Shown here: piece by piece, positions 1 to 8,609 of the stretch
Position numbering within the stretch: the first letter of the stretch is position 1
How the letters are laid out: each line of letters opens with the position of its first letter
From: Betaproteobacteria bacterium
Lineage (GTDB): Bacteria; Pseudomonadota; Gammaproteobacteria; Burkholderiales; Burkholderiaceae_D
Reading direction: 5' to 3'
Assembly: GCA_025356395.1 (NCBI GenBank)
Contig: JANXTA010000031.1
Coordinates: 29,092-93,091, forward strand
Length of the DNA: 64,000 nucleotides
Notes under the pieces: model-generated
What the model saw: the letters and a program-made list of their open reading frames with translations, nothing else
Databases searched by the model: none
Told to the model about the DNA's origin: nothing
Translations under genes and position numbers: made by a program

Positions 1-602
1 ACCAGGTCGGCGTAGGTCAAGCGCGGCTCCCAGCGCAAGGGCAGCCGAAAGACCACGCGCGTGATGATCGCGCGGTCGCGCAACCCGTTCTTGAAGATGC
101 TGTCGCGGTAGCCGAATGCGCAAGCCTCGGCATCCATACGCAGCGACGCGCCCGACACCGCATCGAGGGCATCGAGCCAGGCGAAGCGCTCGGCGAGTTC
201 GAGGCCGTAGGCACCGATGTTCTGGACCGGCGCCGCGCCGACCGATCCCGGGATCAGCGCGAGGTTCTCCAGCCCCGGCCAGCCGGCACGCAGGCTGGTC
301 CGCACGAATCCGTCCCACGACTCGCCCGCCGCGACGGCGATCAGTCGATCGTGGCCCTCGTCGCCGAGGTCCTCGTGGCCTTTCGTCGCGAGATGAACGA
401 CCAGCCCGTCGAAGTCCTTCGTGAAGAGGACGTTGCTGCCGCCGCCGACGATCAGGCGCCGACCGTCGCGCCATTCGGGCAGCTCGCACAATGCCCGCAG
501 CGCGTCGACCGATTCGACACGGGCGAAGCGCTTCGCCCGCGCGGCGATGCCGAAGGTGTTGTACGGCGTGAGCAGCACATCGCTCTGGATGTTCGAAGGC
601 AT
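1..602 (-). CDS. murB: UDP-N-acetylmuramate dehydrogenase (MurB), C-terminus cut off by window edge
   Basis: MurB reduces UDP-N-acetylenolpyruvoylglucosamine to UDP-N-acetylmuramate with NADPH and FAD, a cytoplasmic step of peptidoglycan precursor synthesis. The frame is open from an ATG at 602 to the left edge (200 codons), so roughly the last 40 percent is missing. It opens [19 protein letters not shown], then shows the FAD-binding GGGSNVLF (residues 53-60) and the block [17 protein letters not shown] (117-133), both family hallmarks. The gene is transcribed away from yajQ; the 89-base gap carries two back-to-back -10-like hexamers. Identity is secure from these motifs. Confidence 0.93.
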   Translation of the reverse strand, partial: MPSNIQSDVLLTPYNTFGIAARAKRFARVESVDALRALCELPEWRDGRRLIVGGGSNVLFTKDFDGLVVHLATKGHEDLGDEGHDRLIAVAAGESWDGFVRTSLRAGWPGLENLALIPGSVGAAPVQNIGAYGLELAERFAWLDALDAVSGASLRMDAEACAFGYRDSIFKNGLRDRAIITRVVFRLPLRWEPRLTYADL

Positions 603-631
603 GGACGCCGGGGAGGTCCGCAGAGCGGCGC

Positions 632-657
632 AGTATAGCGATGCCCTCGTCTATACT
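632..657. promoter_or_regulatory. Divergent -10 elements for murB and yajQ
   Basis: The gap between murB and yajQ holds TATACT on the plus strand (652-657) and TATACT on the minus strand (637-632), facing opposite ways. This fits a divergent promoter pair. The matching -35 hexamers are poor, so the assignment is tentative. Confidence 0.4.
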
Positions 658-691
658 TTTCGTTCCTCGTGATCTTGCCTCCGGAATCCGC

Positions 692-1177
692 ATGCCCTCG
701 TTCGATGTCGTCTCTGAAGCCAACCTGGTCGAGGTCCGCAACGCGATCGACCAGACCAACAAGGAGGTCGGCACGCGTTTCGACTTCAAGGGGTCCGATG
801 CGCGCGTCGAGCAAAAGGAGCGCGACCTGACGCTCTTCGCCGACTCCGAGTTCCAGCTCAGCCAGGTCCGCGACATCGTCAACACGAAGATGACCAAGCG
901 CGGCGTCGATGTGCGTTTCCTCGATGTCGGCAAGGTCGAGAAGATCGGCGGCGACAAGGTCAAGCAGGTCGTCAAGGTCAAGAACGGCATCGAGTCCGAG
1001 GCAGCGAAGAAGATCGTCAAGGCGATCAAGGAATCGAAGATGAAGGTGCAGGCCAGCATCCAGGGCGACGCGGTGCGCATCACCGGCGCCAAGCGCGACG
1101 ACCTGCAGTCGGCGATCGCGTTGCTGAAGACGTCGATTACCGACATGCCGCTCGACTTCAACAACTTCCGCGACTGA
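692..1177 (+). CDS. yajQ: YajQ family nucleotide-binding protein (UPF0234)
   Basis: A 161-residue cytoplasmic protein, the normal length for YajQ. It starts [21 protein letters not shown] and contains the conserved RFDFKGSDA segment near residue 30 and [11 protein letters not shown] near residue 132, typical of the tandem ferredoxin-like fold. A Xanthomonas homologue has been described as a cyclic-di-GMP effector; whether this one binds that ligand cannot be read from sequence. I chose the ATG at 692 because an upstream in-frame ATG would add 17 residues with no family resemblance. Confidence 0.92.
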   Translation: MPSFDVVSEANLVEVRNAIDQTNKEVGTRFDFKGSDARVEQKERDLTLFADSEFQLSQVRDIVNTKMTKRGVDVRFLDVGKVEKIGGDKVKQVVKVKNGIESEAAKKIVKAIKESKMKVQASIQGDAVRITGAKRDDLQSAIALLKTSITDMPLDFNNFRD

Positions 1178-1184
1178 ACGTCCC

Positions 1185-1823
1185 ATGCGCTTCGCCGGGC
1201 AGTCGATTGTCGCGGCATGCGTGCTGGCCGCAGCGTGCGATGCGTCCGCCGCGAAGATCGACGTGGTCGGCGTCTTCCCCGGCAAGGCGGTGGTCTCGGT
1301 CGACGGCGGCGGGCCACGCAGCGTCAGCGTCGGCGACACCGTCGCCGGGTTCAAGCTCGTGGCGGTGAACGGCGACGGCGCGACCTTCCTGGTCGATGGC
1401 CGCCGCCAGACGGTCGCTATGGGCTCCTACGTCGCGGGCAACAGCGAGCACGGCCGCGCCACGGCGTTCCTCGGCGCCGACAGCAGCGGTCACTACATCG
1501 CCCAGGGCGCCGTCAACGGTTCAGCCACGCGCTTCCTCGTCGACACCGGCGCGACCATGGTGGTGATCTCGGTGAGCGAGGCCGAGCGTTTGCGGCTGCC
1601 CTACAGGCTGGGTGCTCAGTCCAACGCCAACACGGCCAACGGCCGCGTGTCGTATCGGATGGTGAAGCTCGATCGGGTGAAGATCGGCGACGTCGAACTC
1701 ACCAACGTCGAGGCCGGTGTGCTCGACGGCTACGACGGACCGAACCTGCTCGGCATGAGTTTCCTGTCACGTACCGAGGTCAGTCGGGACGGTCAGAGCA
1801 TGGTGCTGACCAGGCGGTTCTAG
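1185..1823 (+). CDS. Exported retroviral-type aspartic protease (clan AA)
   Basis: A 212-residue protein with an N-terminal signal sequence (about residues 1-22, ending ASA) and one retropepsin-like domain in the C-terminal half. The catalytic motif DTGA is at residues 120-123, in the context FLVDTGATMVVIS; a second hydrophobic-hydrophobic-Gly element, NLLGMSFL, lies near residue 188. One DTGA per chain means activity would need a dimer, as in retropepsins. It follows yajQ by seven bases, so the two are probably co-transcribed, and a bidirectional terminator lies just after it. The substrate is unknown; periplasmic location is inferred from the signal peptide. Confidence 0.8.
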   Translation: MRFAGQSIVAACVLAAACDASAAKIDVVGVFPGKAVVSVDGGGPRSVSVGDTVAGFKLVAVNGDGATFLVDGRRQTVAMGSYVAGNSEHGRATAFLGADSSGHYIAQGAVNGSATRFLVDTGATMVVISVSEAERLRLPYRLGAQSNANTANGRVSYRMVKLDRVKIGDVELTNVEAGVLDGYDGPNLLGMSFLSRTEVSRDGQSMVLTRRF

Positions 1824-1847
1824 CGTCGAACGCGGATCGAGCAAAGA

Positions 1848-1876
1848 AAAAGCCCCGCAGACTTCACGGGGCTTTT
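1848..1876. terminator. Bidirectional Rho-independent terminator
   Basis: A 10-bp perfect stem (1848-1857 with 1867-1876) with GC-rich core, flanked by A-run and T-run so it can act in both directions. It separates the convergent yajQ/protease unit and folE2. Confidence 0.85.
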
Positions 1877-1894
1877 AACGACCACTAAAAGTGG

Positions 1895-2725
1895 TCAGAG
1901 CTTCGCATTCGGTGCCGCCCTTTCGATGCGCGCGTACGCGCTGTGGTTGTGGATCGATTCGAAGTTCTCGACCTCGACCACGTAGCGGCCGATACGCGGC
2001 TCGTCGTTCAGGCGCTGCACCACGTCGCGGATCAGGTCCTCGACGAATTTGGGGTTGTCGTACGCGCGCTCGGTGACGTACTTCTCGTCGGGGCGCTTCA
2101 ACAAACCGTAGACCTCGCAGGACGCCTCTTCCTCGGCGATGCGCACGAGTTCCTCGACCGCGATGTCCTGGTCCTCGCCGAGACCGGCTTCGATCGTGAC
2201 GTGCGAGCGCTGGTTGTGCGCGCCATAGTCGGAGATCTGCTTCGAGCACGGGCACAGGCTGGTCACCGGCACGACGACCGTCAGCGACACGTCGGTATTG
2301 CCCTGCGCGATGCGACCGGTCAGTGTGACGTCGATATCGAGCAGGCTCTCGACGCCCGACACCGGCGCGACCTTCGTGATGAAGAATGGAAACTTCACGT
2401 CGATGCGTCCAGCGTCAGCCGCGAGCTTACCGATCATCGTCGACAGCAACGTGCGGAAGGCCGCGAGGTCGAGCACGCCGTTGCGCTCTTCAAGCAGCGC
2501 GACGAAACGCGACATGTGCGTGCCTTTGACCGACTCGGGCAGATGCACGTCCATGTTCCACGTGCCGACGCTGTGCTGCGTCGCGCCCTGGACATTGCGC
2601 ACCGTCAGCGGATGGCGCACGCCCTTGATGCCGACACGCTGGATGGCGAGATGACGTTGATCGGGTGAACCCTGGACATCAGGCAGATCGAACACGATGG
2701 ACTTGATCGGATCGGGAGCATTCAT
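1895..2725 (-). CDS. folE2: GTP cyclohydrolase FolE2 (type IB)
   Basis: FolE2 converts GTP to dihydroneopterin triphosphate, the first step of tetrahydrofolate synthesis, using a metal ion that need not be zinc. From the ATG at 2725 the protein is 276 residues. The family-specific metal/active-site block [20 protein letters not shown] spans residues 157-175 with Cys158 and Cys160. It is downstream of dxs on the same strand but separated by 160 bases, so it may have its own promoter. An 18-base perfect palindrome lies just before the start codon where a ribosome site would be expected. In other bacteria folE2 is often zinc-responsive through Zur; I see no clear Zur box. Confidence 0.94.
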   Translation of the reverse strand: MNAPDPIKSIVFDLPDVQGSPDQRHLAIQRVGIKGVRHPLTVRNVQGATQHSVGTWNMDVHLPESVKGTHMSRFVALLEERNGVLDLAAFRTLLSTMIGKLAADAGRIDVKFPFFITKVAPVSGVESLLDIDVTLTGRIAQGNTDVSLTVVVPVTSLCPCSKQISDYGAHNQRSHVTIEAGLGEDQDIAVEELVRIAEEEASCEVYGLLKRPDEKYVTERAYDNPKFVEDLIRDVVQRLNDEPRIGRYVVEVENFESIHNHSAYARIERAAPNAKL

Positions 2726-2732
2726 GATGATG

Positions 2733-2750
2733 ACCCGTGCGCGCACGGGT
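2733..2750. promoter_or_regulatory. Perfect 18-base palindrome in the folE2 leader
   Basis: ACCCGTGCGCGCACGGGT is a perfect palindrome, ending seven bases before the folE2 ATG. As DNA it could bind a dimeric repressor; as RNA it would fold over the ribosome-binding region, where no conventional Shine-Dalgarno sequence is visible. Confidence 0.5.
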
Positions 2751-2885
2751 GATGGGTAGGTGGAATCGAACGGGCGGGTGGAGCGGGATTCGAGACGCCT
2801 GCGAGAACCGGCGAATGACCAGTTGCAGGATGGCGAGGCAGTGTACGTGCGGCCAGATTCTTGCACGCTTGCAACGAAATTTCTT

Positions 2886-4844
2886 TCAACCGTTATTTAC
2901 GACGAGCCGCGGCTCGCGAAGTTCGCCCAAATTATTGCTATCGCGACGATTCGTGAACTGCATCAGCCGGTTGCGGATTGAGGCCACGATGCCTTGCCCA
3001 TCGAGCCCGCACTGCGCAAGCAACTGCACCGGGTCGCCGTGGTCGATAAATAAGTCCGGCAGTCCCAAATGCAAGAACGGCCGCACCAGCGCCGTCAGTG
3101 TCAAGGCTTCGGCGCAGGCCGAACCGGCGCCGCCCATGATCGCGCCCTCTTCGACCGTGACGAGCAGGTCGTGATGCTGCGCGAGTTCGGTGATCAGCGC
3201 CGCATCGATCGGCTTGACGAAGCGCATGTTGGCGACCGTCGCGTCGAGCGTCTCGCCGGCGGCGAGCGCCATCGGCACCATCGAGCCGAATGCGAGGATC
3301 GCGACGCGCGGCCCGGCATTGGCGGCGCGCGACGAAGCCTCGCGCAGCACCACGCCCTTGCCGATCGTCAACGGCAGCAGCGTCGCGGTGCTGCCCGACG
3401 CGGCATGCGATGCCGCGGCCGCGCCGCGCGGATAGCGGATCGAGGCCGGACCGTCGTACAGGAAGCCGGTGGTCAGCATCGCGCGGCACTCGGCCTCGTC
3501 GGAGGCGGCCATCACGACCATGTTGGGAATGCAGCGCAGGAACGCGAGGTCGTAGTTGCCCGCGTGGGTCGCGCCGTCAGCACCCACCAGTCCCGCACGA
3601 TCGAGCGCGAACGTGACGTCGAGATTCTGCAACGCGACATCGTGAATCAGCTGGTCGTAGCCGCGCTGTAGGAAGGTCGAGTAGATCGCGACGACCGGCT
3701 TCATGCCCTCGGTGGCAAGGCCGGCCGCGAACGTGACCGCATGCTGTTCGGCGATGCCGACGTCGAAGTAGCGTGCCGGGAAGCGGCGCTCGAACTCGAC
3801 CATGCCCGAACCCTCGCGCATCGCCGGCGTGATGCCGACGAGACGATGATCCGCTGCGGCCATGTCGCACAGCCAGGTCCCGAAGGTCTGCGTATAGCTC
3901 TTCTTCGACGGTGCCGTCGGGGGGACGAGGCCAACCGCCGGATCGAACTTGCTCGGCCCGTGGTACGCGACCGGATCGGCCTCGGCCATCTTGTAGCCCT
4001 GGCCCTTGCGGGTGACGACGTGCAGGAACTGCGGCCCGCCAAGCTCCTTCAGGTTCTGCAGCGTGGGGATCAGCGACTCGAGATCGTGACCGTCGATCGG
4101 CCCGATGTAGTTGAAGCCGAACTCCTCGAACATCGTGGCCGGGACCACCATGCCCTTCGCGTGCTCCTCGAACTTCTTGGCGAGCTCGAACAGCGGCGGC
4201 GCGACACCCAGCACCTGGCGGCCGACGTTCTTCGCGGTCGCGTAGAACTTGCCGCTCATCAGGCGCGCGAGGTATTTGTTGAGCGCGCCCACCGGCGGCG
4301 AGATCGACATGTCGTTGTCGTTGAGGATCACGAGCAGGTCGGTGTCGGGCATCACGCCGGCGTTGTTGAGCGCCTCGTAGGCCATGCCGGCCGACATGGC
4401 CCCGTCGCCGATCACGGCGATGCTCTTGCGATGCTTCTGGCCCTTCAGCTTGGCCGCGGTGGCCATGCCGAGCGCCGCCGAGATGCTGGTGGACGAGTGC
4501 GCAGTGCCGAAGGTGTCGTACTCGGACTCGTCGCGCTTCGGGAAACCCGAGATGCCGTCCTTCTGCCGCAGCGTGTGCATGCGGTCACGGCGACCCGTCA
4601 GGATCTTGTGCGGGTAGGTCTGGTGGCCGACGTCCCACACGATCCGGTCGCTCGGCGTATCGAACACGTAGTGCAGCGCGATGGTCAGCTCGACGGTCCC
4701 GAGGTTCGACGACAGATGGCCGCCGGTCTTGGAGACCGAGTCAAGCACATAGGCCCGCAACTGCTGCGCGACCGTATGCAGCTGGTGGCGGTCGAGCTTC
4801 CTGAGATCGGCCGGTGAATCGATGATTTGAAGCAGATCGTTCAT
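2886..4844 (-). CDS. dxs: 1-deoxy-D-xylulose-5-phosphate synthase
   Basis: Dxs condenses pyruvate and glyceraldehyde-3-phosphate to DXP using thiamine diphosphate, the entry step of the MEP isoprenoid pathway and also a source for thiamine and pyridoxal. The 652-residue frame shows the cofactor motif [18 protein letters not shown] (from about 146) with the downstream NDND, the His-containing GHQTYPHKI near residue 73, and a transketolase-like middle domain with [12 protein letters not shown]. The last 20 or so residues extend beyond the usual end and look poorly conserved. It follows ispA by 59 bases, giving an isoprenoid operon xseB-ispA-dxs. Confidence 0.97.
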   Translation of the reverse strand: MNDLLQIIDSPADLRKLDRHQLHTVAQQLRAYVLDSVSKTGGHLSSNLGTVELTIALHYVFDTPSDRIVWDVGHQTYPHKILTGRRDRMHTLRQKDGISGFPKRDESEYDTFGTAHSSTSISAALGMATAAKLKGQKHRKSIAVIGDGAMSAGMAYEALNNAGVMPDTDLLVILNDNDMSISPPVGALNKYLARLMSGKFYATAKNVGRQVLGVAPPLFELAKKFEEHAKGMVVPATMFEEFGFNYIGPIDGHDLESLIPTLQNLKELGGPQFLHVVTRKGQGYKMAEADPVAYHGPSKFDPAVGLVPPTAPSKKSYTQTFGTWLCDMAAADHRLVGITPAMREGSGMVEFERRFPARYFDVGIAEQHAVTFAAGLATEGMKPVVAIYSTFLQRGYDQLIHDVALQNLDVTFALDRAGLVGADGATHAGNYDLAFLRCIPNMVVMAASDEAECRAMLTTGFLYDGPASIRYPRGAAAASHAASGSTATLLPLTIGKGVVLREASSRAANAGPRVAILAFGSMVPMALAAGETLDATVANMRFVKPIDAALITELAQHHDLLVTVEEGAIMGGAGSACAEALTLTALVRPFLHLGLPDLFIDHGDPVQLLAQCGLDGQGIVASIRNRLMQFTNRRDSNNLGELREPRLVVNNG

Positions 4845-4903
4845 GCGGATGGGCTAAACGAGTAACGACGGTGAATGGATGAACGGCGGGGATTCGATGC
4901 AGG

Positions 4904-5833
4904 TCAGAACGAACGACCGATGATGAATTCAGCGATGTCGCGCAAGCGTCGCGCATCGCCGCCGAGTTCCGAGAGTGCGTGGCCCGCGTCGCCATGCAGC
5001 GAGTGGGACAGCGCCTTGGCGCGCTCGAGGCCCAGCGTGGTGACGACCGTCGGCTTGTCGTGCATCGCATCCTTGCCCGCGGTCTTGCCGAGCGTGGCAC
5101 TGTCGGTTTCCACGTCGAGCACGTCGTCGACGACCTGGAACGCCAGTCCCACGGCGGCGGCGAAACGGTCAAGGGCAGCGCCCTGAAGATCGGTCGGAGT
5201 ATGCGCCGCGGTCGCGCCCAGCACCACGGACGCCCGCAGCAGGGCGCCGGTCTTGGCGCGATGCATCGCCTCGAGGTCGGACCAGGCCAGCACCTTGCCG
5301 ACGCTGTCGAGATCGATCGCCTGGCCACCGGCCATGCCGAGCGAGCCGCTGGCTGAAGCCAGCAACGTGACCTGCGCCGCGACCCGGCCGGCCGCGGAAG
5401 ATTTCGCGAGGACCTCGAACGCGAGGGCCTGCAAGGCATCGCCGACCAGCAGCGCAGTCGCCTCGTCGAAGGCCACGTGCACGGTCGGCCGACCGCGCCT
5501 CAGATCGTCGTCGTCCATCGACGGCAGATCGTCGTGCACCAGCGAATAGGCGTGGATCAGTTCGACCGCGCAGGCGGCCGCGTCGAGATGGGCGATGCCT
5601 TCGTCCGACGCCCCGACGCCGGCCCACTCGCCCGCCGCGTAGACCAGCATCGCGCGCACCCGCTTGCCACCACCGAGCGTCGCGTAGCGCATCGCTTCGT
5701 GCAGCTTGGCCGGCGACCTGACCGCGGCCGGCAGCACGTGGTCGAGCGCCAACTCGACGCGTTCGCGCGCAGCGCGCGACCAGCCCGGGAAGTCGGATTG
5801 CGCGGATTTGGCCAAGGCCGCGACGGCGCTCAT
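4904..5833 (-). CDS. ispA: Polyprenyl (farnesyl) diphosphate synthase
   Basis: Extends dimethylallyl/geranyl diphosphate with isopentenyl diphosphate to farnesyl diphosphate, supplying ubiquinone and undecaprenyl lipid. The 309-residue protein has the first aspartate-rich motif DDLPSMDDDD at 101-110, with the two extra residues typical of bacterial FPP synthases, the GGGKRVR block at 54-60, and the second motif VVDDVLDVE near 240. Its ATG overlaps the xseB stop by four bases (5830-5833), so translation is probably coupled, and dxs follows. Confidence 0.95.
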   Translation of the reverse strand: MSAVAALAKSAQSDFPGWSRAARERVELALDHVLPAAVRSPAKLHEAMRYATLGGGKRVRAMLVYAAGEWAGVGASDEGIAHLDAAACAVELIHAYSLVHDDLPSMDDDDLRRGRPTVHVAFDEATALLVGDALQALAFEVLAKSSAAGRVAAQVTLLASASGSLGMAGGQAIDLDSVGKVLAWSDLEAMHRAKTGALLRASVVLGATAAHTPTDLQGAALDRFAAAVGLAFQVVDDVLDVETDSATLGKTAGKDAMHDKPTVVTTLGLERAKALSHSLHGDAGHALSELGGDARRLRDIAEFIIGRSF

Positions 5834-6108
5834 CCGCGATCCGATCCGCGTGGGGCGACCTCGGACAACGGCCGCAGCAGATCGCCGTCGAGCACGCGGA
5901 CCTGCTCCTTGACGTGTTCGAGTGCCGTCTCGCAGACCTTGACCAGTTCCGCGCCGCGCTGATATGCCGCGAGCGACTGGTCGAGTGACAGCGTGCCGTC
6001 CTCCATGTGCTGGACAATCGTCTCGAGCTCCTCGAGCGCCTGCTCGAACGGAAGCGGCGGCACGACCACGGGGTCGGGAATGGCGGGCTGCGAGGAAGCC
6101 TTCGGCAT
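5830..6108 (-). CDS. xseB: Exodeoxyribonuclease VII small subunit
   Basis: XseB partners XseA in a nuclease that degrades single-stranded DNA. From the ATG at 6108 it is 92 residues. It carries the family core PFEQALEELETIVQHMEDGTLSLD followed by SLAAYQRGAELVKVCETAL, a helical hairpin. An in-frame upstream ATG (6168) would add 20 unlikely residues. It is first in the operon with ispA and dxs, as in many Proteobacteria; xseA is not in the window. Confidence 0.93.
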   Translation of the reverse strand: MPKASSQPAIPDPVVVPPLPFEQALEELETIVQHMEDGTLSLDQSLAAYQRGAELVKVCETALEHVKEQVRVLDGDLLRPLSEVAPRGSDRG

Positions 6109-6207
6109 GAATCGAGAGACGGCGGTGGTCGAATCCCGCATTTTAAGCGATCGACGGCGAGACGACACGGAGGCGTGCCGCGGCCGGCAGCGGGCGCGCG
6201 AGTCGCC

Positions 6208-6320
6208 TTTTTGCTAGACTTGTTCTCGAGCAAACAGGAGGTCCTGTTTAGCGGTCCCGCACACGGGAATGCGGCTCCTTCGCCGCGGTTCGCAAGTCAG
6301 CAAGAGTCTCGAGTCAGGTC
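6208..6320 (+). ncRNA. Structured leader or small RNA candidate upstream of the Rieske gene
   Basis: The 351 bases between xseB and the Rieske gene hold a run of nested inverted repeats. An extended -10-like TGCTAGACT lies at 6212-6220. After it come CTCGAG at 6225-6230 and again at 6308-6313 (able to close a domain, with GACU/GGUC beside it), an 8-bp hairpin AAACAGGA-GG-TCCTGTTT (6232-6249), a TCCCG/CGGGA hairpin, and a GCGG/CCGC hairpin near 6275-6290. This suggests a folded RNA of about 100 nucleotides. I do not recognise a known riboswitch or 6S RNA in it and see no terminator T-run, so it may be a 5' leader. Confidence 0.35.
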
Positions 6321-6459
6321 CACGACCAGGGGTCACGCGCCCCATCATCCGCGACCGGTACGGAAGCTTCTTGATTCGCTTGGGTTGGGTCGGTGCACCG
6401 TCGCATACGCGTCGAGATCGCGCATGCACGATGCCGCCACTTCATTCGGGAGGGTTGGG

Positions 6460-7569
6460 ATGTCCGATCTGGGTAGCGCAGGCACGCTCGCGCGCAGCAA
6501 CGCGCAGCTGCCGGTTTCCGCATATTTCGACGCCACGCGGCACGACCGCGAGATCGACCGCCTGTTCAGGCGCAGTTCCCGCTATGTAGGGCATTCGTTG
6601 ATGGTTCCCGAGGTGGGCGACTTTCACACCCTCACGCAGGAGCGCGAGGGCCGCGTGCTGGTCCGCACGACCGACGATCCGGTCACCGGCGCCTCGCTGC
6701 TGTCCAACGTCTGCCGCCATCGCCAGGCGATCATGAAGAACGGGCGCGGCAACGACGGCGGCAACATCGTCTGCCCGTTGCATCGCTGGACTTACGGACT
6801 GGATGGCAAGCTCCTCGGTGCCCCGCACTTCGAGGACAACCCGTGCCTCGACCTCGGCCGCACGCCGCTGTCATCGTGGAACGGCCTGCTGTTCGAAGGC
6901 CCGGGCGATGTCGCGGAGGAACTCGCGCAGGTACGCATCCCCGAACTCGACTTCAGCGGCTACCAGTTCGATCGCGCCGAGATCCACGAGTGCCCATACA
7001 ACTGGAAGACCTTCATCGAGGTCTATCTCGAGGACTACCACGTCGGACCGTTCCATCCGGGCCTCGGCCAGTTCGTGTCGTGCGACGACCTGTCGTGGCA
7101 ATACGGGCGCAACCACTCGGTGCAGATCGTCGGCGTGAAGAGCGGGCTGCAGCGTCCCGGCACGCCAACCTACAGCGCATGGCACGACCAGGTGATGCGC
7201 CTCTCGAACGGCGTCACGCCACCCCACGGCGCGATCTGGCTGACGCTCTATCCGAACGTGATGGTCGAGTGGTATCCGCACGTGCTCGTCGTCTCGACGC
7301 TGATCCCGCGCGGACCGCAGCACACCACCAACGTCGTCGAGTTCTACTACCCCGAAGAGGTCGCGCTGTTCGAACGCGACTTCGTCGAGGCGAATCGCGC
7401 GGCCTACATGGAGACCTGCGCGGAGGACGACGAGATCGCGCTACGGATGGACGCCGGACGCCGGGCGCTCCTCGATCGCGGGGAGAGCCAGGTCGGGCCC
7501 TATCAGTCGCCGATGGAAGATGGGATGCAGCACTTCCACGAATGGTTGCGGGGGGAGATGGGGGAGTAG
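6460..7569 (+). CDS. Rieske aromatic-ring-hydroxylating oxygenase, alpha subunit type
   Basis: A 369-residue iron-sulfur oxygenase. The N-terminal Rieske [2Fe-2S] site is C85-x-H87 and C105-x2-H108 (VCRHR and VCPLHR). The catalytic mononuclear iron site follows in the SRPBCC domain as EDYHVGPFHPG with His194 and His199. A strong ribosome site GGGAGGG (6448-6454) selects the ATG at 6460. No reductase, ferredoxin or beta subunit is nearby, so electron donors must come from elsewhere. The substrate cannot be told; relatives include small-molecule demethylases and choline/carnitine-type oxygenases. A long structured leader precedes it. Confidence 0.88.
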   Translation: MSDLGSAGTLARSNAQLPVSAYFDATRHDREIDRLFRRSSRYVGHSLMVPEVGDFHTLTQEREGRVLVRTTDDPVTGASLLSNVCRHRQAIMKNGRGNDGGNIVCPLHRWTYGLDGKLLGAPHFEDNPCLDLGRTPLSSWNGLLFEGPGDVAEELAQVRIPELDFSGYQFDRAEIHECPYNWKTFIEVYLEDYHVGPFHPGLGQFVSCDDLSWQYGRNHSVQIVGVKSGLQRPGTPTYSAWHDQVMRLSNGVTPPHGAIWLTLYPNVMVEWYPHVLVVSTLIPRGPQHTTNVVEFYYPEEVALFERDFVEANRAAYMETCAEDDEIALRMDAGRRALLDRGESQVGPYQSPMEDGMQHFHEWLRGEMGE

Positions 7570-7629
7570 TTCGATCTCCTTCTTCCTGGCGCCAACAACG
7601 ACGCTCGCTTCGCTCGCCCCCGCCCCGGT

Positions 7630-7647
7630 CCTCCCCAAAAGGGGAGG
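7630..7647 (+). promoter_or_regulatory. Hairpin that sequesters the ribosome site of the EamA gene
   Basis: CCTCCCC (7630-7636), a four-A loop, then GGGGAGG (7641-7647) form a perfect 7-bp stem. The 3' arm is the Shine-Dalgarno sequence of the next gene (ATG at 7656), so folding would hide it. Confidence 0.5.
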
Positions 7648-7655
7648 GATTCAAC

Positions 7656-8609
7656 ATGCAATCCATCTGGATGGTCGTCGCGGCGCTGCTGTTCTCGCTG
7701 ATGGGCGTGGCCGTCAAGCTCGCATCGGTGCAGTACAACACCTGGGAGATCGTGGCCTACCGCGGCCTCGTCGGCATGGCGGTCATGGCAGCCCTGATCG
7801 GCGTGCGCGCGCAACGCGGCGGCGCGTCCGTCGTGCAGGCCCTCTCGACACGCCATCTCAAGATGCACCTGCGGCGCAGCGTCTCCGGCACTGTGTCGCT
7901 GACGCTTTGGTTCCTGGCGATCGCGGGACTGCCTCTCGCCACCGCAATGACGATCAATGCCTCGTCGCCGCTGTTCATCGGCGCGTGGGTGGCGTGGTGC
8001 GCGCTGCGCGGCGGCAAGCGCATCGATCGGGCGATGACGGTCGCGCTGATCGCCGGCTTCCTCGGCGTGCTGGTGCTGCTGCAGCCGACCTTCAACGCCG
8101 ACCAATGGAGCTACGCGGTGATCGGCACCACATCGACCGTGTTTACGGCCATCGCCTACCTGTCGGTCAAGGCACTCGGCCAGGTCGGCGAACCCGACAC
8201 GCGGATCGTCTTCTACTTCTCCAGCTTCAACGCGCTCGTCGGCATCGCCGGCGCCGTCGTCTTCGGCATGCATGCACACGATACCCGCGGACTCGCGCTG
8301 CTTGCGGCGGTCGGCCTGTGCGGCGCACTCGCGCAACTCGCGATCACCCGGGCGTTCGGGGCGGGCGGCACGCTGCTGACCGCCAATCTCGGCTACTCCG
8401 GCATCGTGTTTTCCACCGCCTGGGGCTACTTCATCTTCGGCGACACGCTGCATCTCAGCAACGGCGTGGGCATGGCGATCATCGTCGCGTCCAGCGTCGT
8501 GGCGACGCTGATGACCGCGCGGGCGCTCAAGCGTGTGGCGGCCGAACCCGACGAGGCCGTAGTCGCCCCACTCACTTCCGGAGTCCTCGAAGATGCATCC
8601 GCTCGTTAG
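7656..8609 (+). CDS. EamA/DMT-family transporter
   Basis: A 317-residue inner-membrane protein with about ten hydrophobic helices in two EamA repeats, the usual drug/metabolite transporter architecture. It begins MQSIWMVVAALLFSLMGVAVKLAS and the repeat boundary lies near residue 145. The start at 7656 is set by GGGGAGGG just upstream. It overlaps the following sulfurtransferase by 17 bases, so both are probably one transcript, perhaps with the Rieske gene. Substrate unknown; family members export amino acids, purines or other metabolites. Confidence 0.87.
   Translation: MQSIWMVVAALLFSLMGVAVKLASVQYNTWEIVAYRGLVGMAVMAALIGVRAQRGGASVVQALSTRHLKMHLRRSVSGTVSLTLWFLAIAGLPLATAMTINASSPLFIGAWVAWCALRGGKRIDRAMTVALIAGFLGVLVLLQPTFNADQWSYAVIGTTSTVFTAIAYLSVKALGQVGEPDTRIVFYFSSFNALVGIAGAVVFGMHAHDTRGLALLAAVGLCGALAQLAITRAFGAGGTLLTANLGYSGIVFSTAWGYFIFGDTLHLSNGVGMAIIVASSVVATLMTARALKRVAAEPDEAVVAPLTSGVLEDASAR

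Noticed and set aside
452..1354. 300-codon minus-strand frame across murB start, yajQ and the protease
   Set aside because: It runs through three real genes and carries no recognisable domain.
6205..6330. 6S RNA (ssrS) as identity of the structured element
   Set aside because: A TTCGCAAG stretch and purine bulge-like segments suggested it, but I could not find the long closing stem of about 180 nucleotides or the central open-promoter-like bulge.
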